A stretch of DNA of 36,822 nt, taken from positions 1 through 36,822 of the forward strand of contig NZ_NMQT01000107.1 in NCBI RefSeq assembly GCF_002234405.1. The letters are read 5' to 3'. This document shows positions 15,099 through 23,015 of the stretch, piece after piece. A program made the translations under genes and the position numbers. Source of the stretch: Amycolatopsis thailandensis. Its GTDB lineage: Bacteria; Actinomycetota; Actinomycetes; Mycobacteriales; Pseudonocardiaceae. The notes beneath the pieces are model-generated. The model did no database searches. It saw only the letters and a list, made by a program, of their open reading frames with translations, and was not told where the DNA came from. Numbering within the stretch: the first letter of the stretch is position 1; each line of letters starts with the position of its first letter.

Positions 15099-15740
15099 TC
15101 AGGCCGTCAGGTACTCGATCACCAGGTCGCCCAGCATCAGGCGGTAGTGGGCGCGGCGCGCGGGGTCGAGCATGTCGCGACCGAAGATGGCGGAGAAGGT
15201 GTGCCGGTTCGCGAGGCGGAACACGCAGAACGAGCTGATCACCATGTGCACGTCGAGCGCGTCGACGTCGTCGCGGAACCGGCCGGCCTCGCGGCCGCGG
15301 TCGAGGATGCGGGTGAGCACGTCGAGGGCGGGGTTCGCCATGCCGGACAAGGCTTCGGATCGCGCGATGTGCTCGCCGTGATGGATGTTCTCGATGCTCA
15401 CTAGGCGGATGAAGTCCGGGTTCGCCTCGTGGTGATCGAAGGTGAGTTCGGCCAGCTGGCGGATCGCGTCCTCGGGTTCGAGGTGGTCGACGTCGAGATC
15501 CTGTTCGAGGGCGCGGATGGTGGCGTACGCCCGCTCCAGCGCGGCAATGTAGAGCTGCTCCTTGCCGCCGAAGTAGTAGTAGATCATCCGCTTGGTGGTG
15601 CTCGTGCGAGCGGCGATCTCGTCCACCCTCGCGCCGGCGTACCCCTTGTCGGCGAACTCCCTGGTGGCCACCGCGAGGATTTCGGCGCGGGTGCGTTCCT
15701 TGTCGCGCTGGCGCTCGACCTCGGACGACGGTGCGGCCAC
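15099..15740 (-). CDS. TetR-family regulator, probable former quinate/shikimate regulator
   Basis: A 213-residue TetR protein that appears intact. The helix-turn-helix spans about 19-62 (ARVDEIAARTSTTKRMIYYY), and the C-terminal half follows the TetR_C pattern with long helices. GTG at 15738-15740 has AGGGAG 7-8 bases upstream. It is divergent from the shikimate dehydrogenase relic and upstream of the transporter relic, the layout expected for the local regulator of quinate/shikimate use. If so, its former targets are dead, and it may be an orphan or have acquired another role. Confidence 0.88.
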   Translation of the reverse strand: MAAPSSEVERQRDKERTRAEILAVATREFADKGYAGARVDEIAARTSTTKRMIYYYFGGKEQLYIAALERAYATIRALEQDLDVDHLEPEDAIRQLAELTFDHHEANPDFIRLVSIENIHHGEHIARSEALSGMANPALDVLTRILDRGREAGRFRDDVDALDVHMVISSFCVFRLANRHTFSAIFGRDMLDPARRAHYRLMLGDLVIEYLTA

Positions 15741-15811
15741 CTGACTCCCTTCGAACCGCCGGTGGGGGCCTCATTCTAGCGCAGCCCTTCTCGTCCCGGC
15801 CCGCTCGCGCT

Positions 15812-15840
15812 CCAGTGGACTCACTGGTTCGTATATTAAC
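15812..15840. promoter_or_regulatory. Dyad and AT-rich box in the TetR/relic divergent promoter
   Basis: CCAGTG-gact-CACTGG (15812-15827) is a perfect 6-bp-arm dyad directly followed by GTATATTAAC (15831-15840), the most AT-rich short stretch in the area and a plausible -10 region. It probably is the TetR operator and promoter of the former catabolic operon. Confidence 0.45.
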
Positions 15841-15852
15841 TCGGTAGGCTTG

Positions 15853-16302
15853 GTGACCAGTTACCTCATCGGCCTGGTCGGCAGCGGCATCGGGCCGTCG
15901 CTGAGCGCGGCGCTGCACGAACGGGAGGCCGACGAACTCGGGCTGCGCTATCTCTACCGTCGGCTCGACCTCGACGAGCTCGCGCCCGACGCCGCGGCGC
16001 TCGGCGCGGTGAACACGGTGGTGTTCCACGAAGGGCTGACGACCGGGCACAACACGGACGCGACCGGCTTCGCCCGCAATCTCGCCGTCGCGCGTAACCT
16101 GCGCGAAAGTGGCGCGCCTTTGCTGGAGATTCCGGGGAATTATTACGACGGTCTCGAAGCCCGGTTCGATCTGCCCTTCGCCGCGGAGCTGCGGGAGAAC
16201 TCGGTGCTGTACGAACGGGACTCGTCCGGTGAGTTCCTGCATTTCTGTATCGATCTGGTCGGGTCTCGGGTGTTTTCGAGGTGGTGCAACGGATCGGCGG
16301 CT
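15853..16302 (+). pseudogene. Relic of shikimate/quinate dehydrogenase fused to 3-dehydroshikimate dehydratase C-terminus
   Basis: The first about 75 codons match a shikimate/quinate dehydrogenase: YLIGLVGSGIGPSLSAALHE, then YRRLDLDEL, then directly LGAVNTVV and GHNTDATGFARNLA. The segment that should lie between LDEL and LGAVNTVV, with the catalytic Lys, is missing, although the catalytic Asp (HNTD) remains. The whole NAD(P) domain is also gone. The frame continues into the C-terminus of a QsuB/QuiC-type dehydratase with an HPPD-like domain (LLEIPGNYYDGLEARFDLP, GEFLHF). Near 16273 a one-base loss in a T-run shifts the frame; the expected FEVVQRIGG is found in the next frame (16275-16301). 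Two internal deletions and a frameshift make it non-functional for either step. Confidence 0.8.
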
Positions 16303-16417
16303 CAGTCTGGCCCGCTGACGGGCCGCGGCAGAATATCGTCGACCTTGAATGCGGATGATTCTGTTGAGCCCCAAGGGTTGCCCTGTTTTTGTCGGTGGTC
16401 GGCTGTAGCTTCGTCGC

Positions 16418-17656
16418 ATGGCTACTTCTGGGGCCGAACTCTCGGCCGTTCTCGAGGAATTGACCGATCCGGATCGGATGGAGGAGATCAATGCTTTGGC
16501 GGGTTCCTTGGATGACAAGGATTCCTTGCTCGTCGCGAAGCAGGTCGGTGTCGCGCTCGCTCGCCTTGAGGCGGTGCGGTACCGGGCACTGTCGCGGTTG
16601 AGCGAAGTGCGTGGCGGTGCGCGCGGCGTGGTGCAGGAGGTCGCACTGGAACTGTCCCTTGTGGACAATTTCGCCGGTTCACTCGTGGCGACCGGAGTGG
16701 CGCTGACGTCGAGGTTGCCGCGAACGTTGTCGGTGATGGACCGCGGTGAGGTGAGCGGGTTCGCCGCGCAGAAGGTGGCCGAGGCGACAGCGTGGCTGTC
16801 CGATGAGGACTCCTTGACGGCGGACGCGGTACTGGAGTCACGGTTGCCGGGAAAGAACAGCGACCAGGTCCGCAAGGCGGCGAGTTACGCGGCCACGAAG
16901 GCCGATCCATCCGGTGCCGAGAGACGCGCGACCGAGAGCAGGGAAGGCCGCCGCCTGTCGATGGCTCAGGGCGAGACCGGTGTTGCTTCGATCGAGGTGG
17001 TGGACGGTCCCGTCGAGAAGGTGACCGCCGCCTATCAGCGAATCCACCGGGAAGCCCGGGCACTGCGGAAGCAGGGGGACACGCGCACGATGGACCAGCT
17101 CCGCGCGGACATCGCGCTGGACCTTCTCCTCGGCGGGCAGGGTGGTGTCTCCGAACGCACCGAGGTGTTCCTGTACATGGATCTCACCACCTATCTGGGG
17201 TTGAACGACGATCCGGTGAAGATGGCCGGGCACGGCTACCTCCCGGCCGGGCTGGGCCGCCAGATCGCCTCCGGGGCCGGCACCGTCCTCCGGCGCATCA
17301 TCACCGACCCGCTCAGCGGTCAAGTCCGAGACCTGGGCAGAACGCGCTATCGCCCCGACGCGGCAACGGCCGAGTTCGTCCGGGTACGAGACCGCGAGTG
17401 CCGAAGACCCGGCTGCACCCGTGCCGCCCACACCTGCGAACTCGACCATTCGATCCCATGGCAGTTCCAAGGCGAAACGAACGTGGACGACCTCGTCACC
17501 TACTGCGCTCGTGACCACCGGCTGAAGGACGAACCCGGCTGGATCTACCGCCTCGACCCCGACGGAAGCCTCACTGTCACCACCCCGACCGGACAGACCC
17601 ACACCAGCACGCCGCCACCACTGCGCGAACCCAGGCCGGAGGTGCTGCCGTTCTGA
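16418..17656 (+). CDS. DUF222 / HNH endonuclease-domain protein
   Basis: A 412-residue member of the actinobacterial DUF222 (13E12 repeat) family. The N-terminal two-thirds is the helical DUF222 region; the C-terminus (about 325-380) has an HNH nuclease motif: RECRRPGCTRAAHTCELDHS, then N and YCARDHRLK, with paired Cys and His for zinc and metal. The role of the family is not established; members are often multi-copy and associated with recombination. ATG at 16418 lacks a ribosome site, and a TGTAGC box lies at 16404-16409, so a leaderless mRNA is plausible. Its 3' end is partly repeated about 200 bp downstream. Confidence 0.88.
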   Translation: MATSGAELSAVLEELTDPDRMEEINALAGSLDDKDSLLVAKQVGVALARLEAVRYRALSRLSEVRGGARGVVQEVALELSLVDNFAGSLVATGVALTSRLPRTLSVMDRGEVSGFAAQKVAEATAWLSDEDSLTADAVLESRLPGKNSDQVRKAASYAATKADPSGAERRATESREGRRLSMAQGETGVASIEVVDGPVEKVTAAYQRIHREARALRKQGDTRTMDQLRADIALDLLLGGQGGVSERTEVFLYMDLTTYLGLNDDPVKMAGHGYLPAGLGRQIASGAGTVLRRIITDPLSGQVRDLGRTRYRPDAATAEFVRVRDRECRRPGCTRAAHTCELDHSIPWQFQGETNVDDLVTYCARDHRLKDEPGWIYRLDPDGSLTVTTPTGQTHTSTPPPLREPRPEVLPF

Positions 17657-17884
17657 GCGGTTGCCGGAATCCGGCGACGGGCTTCCGCGCGGGCGTGATG
17701 ATGCCGAGGTGAGCGCGGCGGCGTTGGTCGGCTCCGCGGCGACAAAGCTCCCATCTGAACCAGCGCAGCGCCTCGCGAGGCGCTGCGGGCCGAGGCATCG
17801 CTCTCTGGCACGGCCGGTACCTGCGTAATCCGAGCAGCCCAGAGGTGCTGCCGTCCTGAGCCGTTGCCGAAATACGGCGATGAG
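17639..17884. repeat. Direct repeat of the HNH gene 3' end
   Basis: The 44 bp at 17639-17682, spanning the last codons and stop of the HNH gene, recur at 17842-17884 with about six substitutions (GAGGTGCTGCCGT, CTGAGC and GTTGCC blocks). The copy has no open gene in front of it, so it looks like the scar of a deleted or duplicated paralogue. Confidence 0.7.
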
Positions 17885-17985
17885 CGCGGATTCTTGTCGA
17901 CCACGATCGGAGGGCGCCACGTCGGCGGCTTCTAAGTCCTGACAAATCGGCTGCGGCCGCCTCAGCGGCCAGGCACCATGGCCAC
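17657..17985. other. Intergenic stretch without a supported gene
   Basis: These 329 bp hold the degenerate copy of the HNH 3' end (17842-17884) and a perfect 24-bp palindrome at 17764-17787 (half CGCAGCGCCTCG). Open frames on the minus strand here are low-complexity shadows. No RNA gene or convincing promoter was seen. Confidence 0.6.
17764..17787. terminator. Perfect 24-bp palindrome, possible terminator
   Basis: CGCAGCGCCTCG and its exact reverse complement meet with no spacer about 110 bp after the HNH stop. As RNA it would form an 8-10 bp GC stem with a tight loop; no T-run follows. It could also be a protein site. Confidence 0.35.
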
Positions 17986-18471
17986 ATGCCGGATCTTCAG
18001 TGGGACGAGGTCAAGTGCTTCTTCGACCCTGATTTCATGGGCACGCTTCCCGACGTGCTCGTTCCGAACGCGTCGACAGAGGACTGGCAGGCGGTATTCG
18101 ATCTGGTCGAGGCGCGTGGCTGGCAGTGGGAGTTCCGTCAGGCCGACGAGAGCCTGCCTTTGCCTCCGGCGGCTGAAGCACTCGCTCGCCTGGAGGAGGG
18201 CGAAGTAGGGGAGTTCCATGTCTTCCCGGTTCCGGAGATGCTCGTGATCTTCCGTCTCATGTCTGCCGAGGAGATCGACTTCGACGTCGACTTGCGAGAG
18301 TTGCAGGGCCAAGCCGGCGTCGACAACCTCTGCGGCTTCTTCGCCGAGATCGGGCGAACGCTGGGCAAGCCGGTTCTGATGCTGCCGGAAGGCGGAAGCC
18401 CAGCCCATCCGAACCTCGGGTTCGATCCAACGGTTGATCGAGTGGTGCTGTTGGCCGATCCACTTCGCTGA
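17986..18471 (+). CDS. Conserved-looking hypothetical protein, 161 residues
   Basis: I do not recognise a named family. The protein is acidic and soluble, without signal peptide or membrane helix. It has regular alternating segments (CFFDPDFMGTLPDVLVP, WQAVFDLVEARGWQWEF, EIDFDVDLRELQGQ, IGRTLGKPVLMLPEGG, RVVLLADPL), consistent with a single alpha/beta domain. ATG at 17986 gives MPDLQWDEVKCFFDP; a nearby ATG at 17978 is in another frame. No obvious partner: it stands alone between the HNH gene and the convergent pobA. Small acidic proteins like this can be immunity or chaperone-type factors, but nothing here shows that. Confidence 0.75.
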   Translation: MPDLQWDEVKCFFDPDFMGTLPDVLVPNASTEDWQAVFDLVEARGWQWEFRQADESLPLPPAAEALARLEEGEVGEFHVFPVPEMLVIFRLMSAEEIDFDVDLRELQGQAGVDNLCGFFAEIGRTLGKPVLMLPEGGSPAHPNLGFDPTVDRVVLLADPLR

Positions 18472-18487
18472 ATCCACGCCGGCCGGA

Positions 18488-19663
18488 TCAGAACCCGATC
18501 GGCAGCCCCGCGTAGTTCTCCGCCAGCCCCGCCCGGCCCGCCTCACTACGCGCCAGCCAGCGCAACTGCGAAAGCTGCAACTGCCGGTCGAACGGATCGC
18601 CCGACTGGTGCAGCATCGTCGTCATCCACCACGAGAAGTGCGTGCACCGCCAAACCCGGCGCAGCGCGGTGTCGGAGTAGGCGTCGGCGAGCGTGGAGTC
18701 CTTGTCCCGCAGCAAAGCGGCCAGCGCGGGAGCGAGGAGGGCGACGTCGGCCACGGCGAGGTTGAGGCCCTTGGCGCCGGTGGGCGGCACGATATGGGCG
18801 GCGTCACCGGCGAGGAACAGGCGCCCGTGCCGCATGGGTTGCTGCACGAAACTGCGCATGGGCAGCACGCTCTTCTCAGTGATCGGCCCGGGCGTGAGCG
18901 TCCAGCCGTCCTGGCCGTGGCCGAGCCTGGTCGCGAGGGCTTCCCAGATCCGTTCGTCGGACCACGTGCCGATGTCGGTGCCGTTGGGCACCTGCAGATA
19001 CAGCCTGCTGACGGTGGCCGAGCGCATCGAGTGCATGGCGAAGCCGTCGGGATGCCAGGCGTAGATGAGCTCGTCGGTCGAAGGGGCGACGTCGGCGAGA
19101 ACGCCGAGCCACGAATAGGGGTAAGTGCGTTCCCAAGTCTGCTTCGCGGCGTCGGGAATCGCGGTGCGGCAAGGCCCGAAGGAGCCATCGCAGCCGACGA
19201 CGATGTCGGCGTCCAGCCGTTGCGGCATGCCGTCCGGGCTGGTGAAAGTGACGTAGGGCTTGTCGGTCTCGAGGTCGTGCACGGCGGTGTCGGTGACCTC
19301 GTAGTGGATCTGCTGCCCGGCCGCCGCTCGCGCCTTGCCGAGATCCTTGGTCACCTCGGTCTGGCCGTACACGGTGACACTCCGCCCGACCAGGTCCACG
19401 AAGTCGAGATGGTGCCGTTCCTCTGGCCATTGCAGATGGATGCCGCGGTGCTCGTCGCCTTCGCGGTCGAGCCGGTCGGCGAGTCCCGCCGCACGCAGAA
19501 GGTCCACTGTGGACTGTTCGAGGATGCCTGCCCGGATCCGCGCCTCGACGTACTCGCGGGAGCGGGCTTCCACGATCACCGATTCGACCCCTGCCAGATC
19601 GAGCAGATGCGACAGGAGGAGTCCGGCCGGGCCGGCGCCGACGATGGCGACTGGGGTGCGCAT
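18488..19663 (-). CDS. pobA: 4-Hydroxybenzoate 3-monooxygenase
   Basis: A 391-residue flavoprotein hydroxylase that converts 4-hydroxybenzoate to protocatechuate with NAD(P)H and O2. FAD motifs: GAGPAG (9-14), DG at 159-160 and GD at 286-287 (LFLAGDAAHIVPPTGAKGLN). Residues known from the Pseudomonas enzyme are at matching positions: R42 and R44, Y201 and P293, with Y384 near the C-terminus corresponding to its Tyr385. The length is close to that enzyme (394). ATG at 19661-19663. The IclR-family gene ends 32 bp upstream on the same strand and is the likely PobR-type regulator; transcription may also run from the permease gene further up. Protocatechuate ring-cleavage genes are not in the window. 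Confidence 0.96.
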   Translation of the reverse strand: MRTPVAIVGAGPAGLLLSHLLDLAGVESVIVEARSREYVEARIRAGILEQSTVDLLRAAGLADRLDREGDEHRGIHLQWPEERHHLDFVDLVGRSVTVYGQTEVTKDLGKARAAAGQQIHYEVTDTAVHDLETDKPYVTFTSPDGMPQRLDADIVVGCDGSFGPCRTAIPDAAKQTWERTYPYSWLGVLADVAPSTDELIYAWHPDGFAMHSMRSATVSRLYLQVPNGTDIGTWSDERIWEALATRLGHGQDGWTLTPGPITEKSVLPMRSFVQQPMRHGRLFLAGDAAHIVPPTGAKGLNLAVADVALLAPALAALLRDKDSTLADAYSDTALRRVWRCTHFSWWMTTMLHQSGDPFDRQLQLSQLRWLARSEAGRAGLAENYAGLPIGF

Positions 19664-19695
19664 GACCGGAGTCTGGTCGCGCCTCGGGCGAACTC

Positions 19696-20469
19696 CTAGC
19701 GCTCGCTTCCGCTCAGTGAAACTCGCAGGCTCCGGCTGATCCCGGCGGCGGCCACCTGGAGCGCGGAGACCAGCCGCGCCCGGCCACGGCTCAGATCCGG
19801 AACGACCAGCCCGAGCGCCGCGACGACGTCACCGTCGGGGGACGCCCGGATCGGGACGGCGACCGAACAGGCGCCTTGGCTCATTTCCTCGACGGTCTGC
19901 GCGTAACCCTCCCGCCGGACCCGTTTCAACTGCTCGCGCAGCCGCCCGGGCTGCGTGACGGTGTACGGCGTGACGCGGGTCAGCGAGGCCAGCACCTGCC
20001 GCTGGACGTCCTCCGGAGCCCAGGCCAGCAGAACCTTCCCGACGCCGGTGGCGTGCAGCGGAAGCCGCCCGCCGATCCGGCTGACCACCGGCACGGACGC
20101 GTTCCCGGAGAGCCGGTCCAGGTAGAGCACCTGGCCGCCGTCCCGCTCGCCGAGATGCACGGTGGCACCGGTCGCGCCGTAGAGATCCTGAAGGAAGGGA
20201 GCGGCGACCTGCCGCAGTTCGAACTGGACGGGGGCGAGCAGGCCGAGATCCCAGAGCCGCCTGCCGATGGCGTAGCGGTCCTCGCGTCGCTCCAGCGCGC
20301 CCAGGCCCACGAGTTCGCGCGCGAGCCGGTGCGCGGTGGGCAGCGGCAGATCGGCCCGGCTCGCCAGTTCGGTCAGCGACAGTTCGCGGTGGTCGACGTC
20401 GAAGGCGCCGAGCAGCGCGAACGCCCGTGACACCACGCCGGCGCCGGGAGTGGACAGGTTGCCGGGCAT
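19696..20469 (-). CDS. IclR-family regulator, probable PobR
   Basis: A 257-residue IclR protein: N-terminal winged helix (about 12-70, LSLTELASRADLPLPTAHRL) and C-terminal effector domain with GKVLLAWAPEDVQ and CSVAVPIRASPDGDVVAALG. It lies directly upstream of pobA on the same strand. IclR-type PobR and PcaR proteins control 4-hydroxybenzoate and protocatechuate genes in other bacteria, so control of pobA is a reasonable inference. ATG at 20467-20469 begins 12 bp after the stop of the permease gene, suggesting that permease, regulator and pobA are one transcript. Confidence 0.9.
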   Translation of the reverse strand: MPGNLSTPGAGVVSRAFALLGAFDVDHRELSLTELASRADLPLPTAHRLARELVGLGALERREDRYAIGRRLWDLGLLAPVQFELRQVAAPFLQDLYGATGATVHLGERDGGQVLYLDRLSGNASVPVVSRIGGRLPLHATGVGKVLLAWAPEDVQRQVLASLTRVTPYTVTQPGRLREQLKRVRREGYAQTVEEMSQGACSVAVPIRASPDGDVVAALGLVVPDLSRGRARLVSALQVAAAGISRSLRVSLSGSER

Positions 20470-20481
20470 GCGCCCAGCTTC

Positions 20482-21720
20482 TCACTGAGTGGAAGTCAGG
20501 GCGAGTCCGAGCCACAGGCCGGCGACGGCGAACACGATGGACGCCGGCACGGTGAGCAGCCCGAGCCGGGTGAACTCGCCCAGGTCGGGCCGGGTGTCGT
20601 GCCGGTGCAGGATCCGCCGCCACAGCAGCGTGGCCAGCGACCCGACGTAGGTGAGGTTCGGCCCGAGGTTGACCCCGATGAGCACGGCCAGCACCACGGG
20701 TGTCCCGCCCGCGGTGGCCAGCGGCAGCAGGACGAGCACCGCGGGCAGGTTGTTGATCAGATTGGCGAGCACGGCCGCCACCGCGGCGGCGCCGAGCAGG
20801 GCGAGGAACGAGCTGGACGTCGGCACCAGGTGGCTGAGCGCCTCGTCCAGGCCGTTGTCGACGACGGCGCGGACCACGATCGCCAGCGCGAGGACGAAGG
20901 CGAGGAACGGGATGCTCGCCGACTTGACGATCGCGGCGGGGGAGGTCCGGCGCTGCGCGAGGGCACGGCAGGCCAGGACGGCGGCACCGGCGAACGCGGC
21001 CCACGCGGGACTGACGTCCAGCAGCGACGTGACCACGAACCCGGCCAGCGTCAGGCCGAGCACGACCAGGACGAACGCCGGGACCTTCCCGGCCGGGACC
21101 GCCTTCCCGCCGCGGGGCCGGGCCGCCAAGTCGGCGGCGAAGAACCGGCGGAACACCAGGTACTCGGTGAGCACCGCCGCCAGCCACGGCAAGGTCATCA
21201 GCGCGGTGAACCGGAGGAACGAGATCCCGGTCGCGGCCACGGCGAGCAGGTTGGTCAGATTGGACACCGGCAGGAGCAACGACGCCGAGTTCGCCAGATG
21301 TGTGCAGGCGTAGGCGTGCGGTTTGGCCCGCGCGCCCATCCGTGCGGCGGTGGCGAACACGACCGGGGTGAGCAGGACGACGGTGGCGTCCAGGCTGAGC
21401 ACCACGGTGACCGCCGCGGCGACGGCGAACACCGCCGGCAGCAGCCGTCGCGGCTTGCCCCGGCTGAACCGGGCCATGAGCGTCCCGGCCGCCTGGAACA
21501 GCCCCTCGTCGTCGCACAGCTTGGCCAGCACGAGCACCGCGGCGAGGAAGCCGACGACCGGGGCGAGCCTGGCCACTTCGTCGAGGGCATCGGAGAACGA
21601 GATCGCCCCGGCCGCCAGCACGATCCCGGCGGCGGGGACGGCGGCGACCGCTTCCGGCAGACCGCGTGGCCGGATCACCGCGAAGGCCAGGACGATCAGC
21701 AAGAGCGCGATGGACACCAT
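20482..21720 (-). CDS. ArsB/NhaD-family membrane transporter
   Basis: A 412-residue protein with about 10-12 hydrophobic helices from the start (MVSIALLLIVLAFAVIRPRG). The segments TVVLSLDATVVLLTPVVFAT and LANSASLLLPVSNLTNLLAV are hallmarks of the ArsB/NhaD (ion transporter) superfamily, the second being the conserved NLTN re-entrant region. Family members export arsenite or exchange ions, but here there is no arsR, arsC or other arsenic gene; the downstream neighbours are an IclR regulator and pobA. Arsenite export is the default family guess; a link to aromatic acid use is possible from context only. ATG at 21718-21720. Confidence 0.82.
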   Translation of the reverse strand: MVSIALLLIVLAFAVIRPRGLPEAVAAVPAAGIVLAAGAISFSDALDEVARLAPVVGFLAAVLVLAKLCDDEGLFQAAGTLMARFSRGKPRRLLPAVFAVAAAVTVVLSLDATVVLLTPVVFATAARMGARAKPHAYACTHLANSASLLLPVSNLTNLLAVAATGISFLRFTALMTLPWLAAVLTEYLVFRRFFAADLAARPRGGKAVPAGKVPAFVLVVLGLTLAGFVVTSLLDVSPAWAAFAGAAVLACRALAQRRTSPAAIVKSASIPFLAFVLALAIVVRAVVDNGLDEALSHLVPTSSSFLALLGAAAVAAVLANLINNLPAVLVLLPLATAGGTPVVLAVLIGVNLGPNLTYVGSLATLLWRRILHRHDTRPDLGEFTRLGLLTVPASIVFAVAGLWLGLALTSTQ

Positions 21721-21791
21721 CTCGCCGGGAATGCCCGTCAGGGGAATCCTCCTCCGTGTGAAGCCGACTTCGGCAATCTAAGCTGGGTCTG

Positions 21792-23015
21792 GTGCGTGAG
21801 ACGAACTGGGCGGGCAATCGGACCTTCACCGCGGAGCGGATCCTGCGGCCGCGCACGATCGAACAGGTGCGGGAAGCCGTCGCCGGAGCGACCGCGGTCA
21901 AGGCGCTCGGCAGCAGGCATTGCTTCAACGACATCGCGGACTGTCCCGGCGGTGTCCAGCTCGACCTGTCCGCGCTGGACGTCGAGGCCGAACTCGACGT
22001 CGACGCCGCGACGGTCACGGTGCCGGCGTCCGCGCGGTACGGCGACGTCGCCGTCCAGGTGCACGAGGCCGGGTTCGCGCTGGCCAACCTCGCGTCGCTG
22101 CCTCATTGCACGGTGGCGGGCACCGTCGCGACGGCGACGCACGGCTCCGGGCGACGGAACCAGAGCCTGGCGTCGGCCGTGTCCGGTTTGGAACTGGTCA
22201 CCGCGGACGGCGATCTGCGGACCTATGACAGGCACGACGGCGTGGTCGTCGGTCTCGGCGCCTTGGGCGTGGTGACCCGGCTGACCCTCGACCTGGTGCC
22301 GTCCTTCGAACTCCGCCAGGACGTCTTCGACGGCCTGTCCTGGGAGTCGGCGTACGAGCGTTTCGAGGAGATCCAGGACGCCGGCTACAGCGTCAGCATG
22401 TTCACGAACTGGGCCCGCGACACGATCGACCAGGTCTGGGTCAAGGGTTCAGGACAGCCGGGCGCGGACTTCTTCGGCGCGCGGGCTGCCGACGGGCCGC
22501 GGCATCCGGCGCACGCGGCGGGGATCCGGGCGGACAACTGCACCCGCCAGCTCGGGGTCCCGGGGCCGTGGCACGAACGGATCCCGCATTTCCGCCTGGA
22601 CTTCACCCCCAGCGTCGGGAACGAACTCCAGACCGAGTACTTCGTGCCCATGAAACACGCCGTCGAGGCTATGGAGGCCCTCCGTGGCATCGGGCACCGG
22701 CTCGCGCCCGTCCTGCTCGTCTCGGAGATTCGCACGGTCGCGGGGGACGGCCTGTGGCTGAGCCCCTTCCACGGCGGCGACCGGCTGGCGCTCCACTTCA
22801 CCTGGCGGCCCGAGGAGGACGCGGTCCGCGCGCTGCTGCCGGTCATGGAGGAACGCTTGGCGCCCTTCGGGGTCCGCCCTCATTGGGGGAAGCTCTTCCA
22901 CCACGCCGGGGACTATCCGAGACTGGCCGATTTCCGGGCGCTGGCAGGCGAACTGGACCCGCACGGCAAGTTCCGGAGCCCGTTCGTGCGGCGGCACGTC
23001 TTCGGGGAGCGCTAG
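21792..23015 (+). CDS. FAD-dependent alditol oxidase (AldO type)
   Basis: A 407-residue oxidase of the VAO/PCMH family, closely resembling alditol (xylitol/sorbitol) oxidase AldO of Streptomyces: N-terminus NWAGNRTFTAERILRP, FAD domain, ASLPHCTVAGTVATATHGSG, and C-terminal PHWGKLF with a final DPHGKFRSPFVR. H43 in LGSRHCFN aligns with the histidine that carries covalent FAD in AldO. It should oxidise sugar alcohols at C1 with O2, forming H2O2. The GTG at 21792 follows a TAAGCT box at 21779-21784 by only 7 bases, so the message may be leaderless. Its TAG stop overlaps the stop of the convergent 116-residue gene in CTAG (23012-23015). Confidence 0.9.
   Translation: MRETNWAGNRTFTAERILRPRTIEQVREAVAGATAVKALGSRHCFNDIADCPGGVQLDLSALDVEAELDVDAATVTVPASARYGDVAVQVHEAGFALANLASLPHCTVAGTVATATHGSGRRNQSLASAVSGLELVTADGDLRTYDRHDGVVVGLGALGVVTRLTLDLVPSFELRQDVFDGLSWESAYERFEEIQDAGYSVSMFTNWARDTIDQVWVKGSGQPGADFFGARAADGPRHPAHAAGIRADNCTRQLGVPGPWHERIPHFRLDFTPSVGNELQTEYFVPMKHAVEAMEALRGIGHRLAPVLLVSEIRTVAGDGLWLSPFHGGDRLALHFTWRPEEDAVRALLPVMEERLAPFGVRPHWGKLFHHAGDYPRLADFRALAGELDPHGKFRSPFVRRHVFGER

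Noticed and set aside
14710..16875. Very long open frame on the minus strand (about 720 codons)
   Set aside because: It crosses the second TetR gene, both relics and the HNH gene in a shadow frame with arginine/proline-rich low-complexity sequence and no domain.
16418..17656. DUF222-HNH gene as a group II intron or homing endonuclease element
   Set aside because: No reverse transcriptase, intron structure or split host gene is visible; the full protein fits the ordinary DUF222-HNH family.
20482..21720. Arsenic resistance operon
   Set aside because: Only an ArsB/NhaD-type permease is present; no ArsR, ArsC or other arsenic gene accompanies it.
19829..22087. Long minus-strand frame of about 750 codons over the IclR, permease and AldO genes
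   Set aside because: Composition is typical of a GC-rich shadow frame; three well-supported genes occupy the region.
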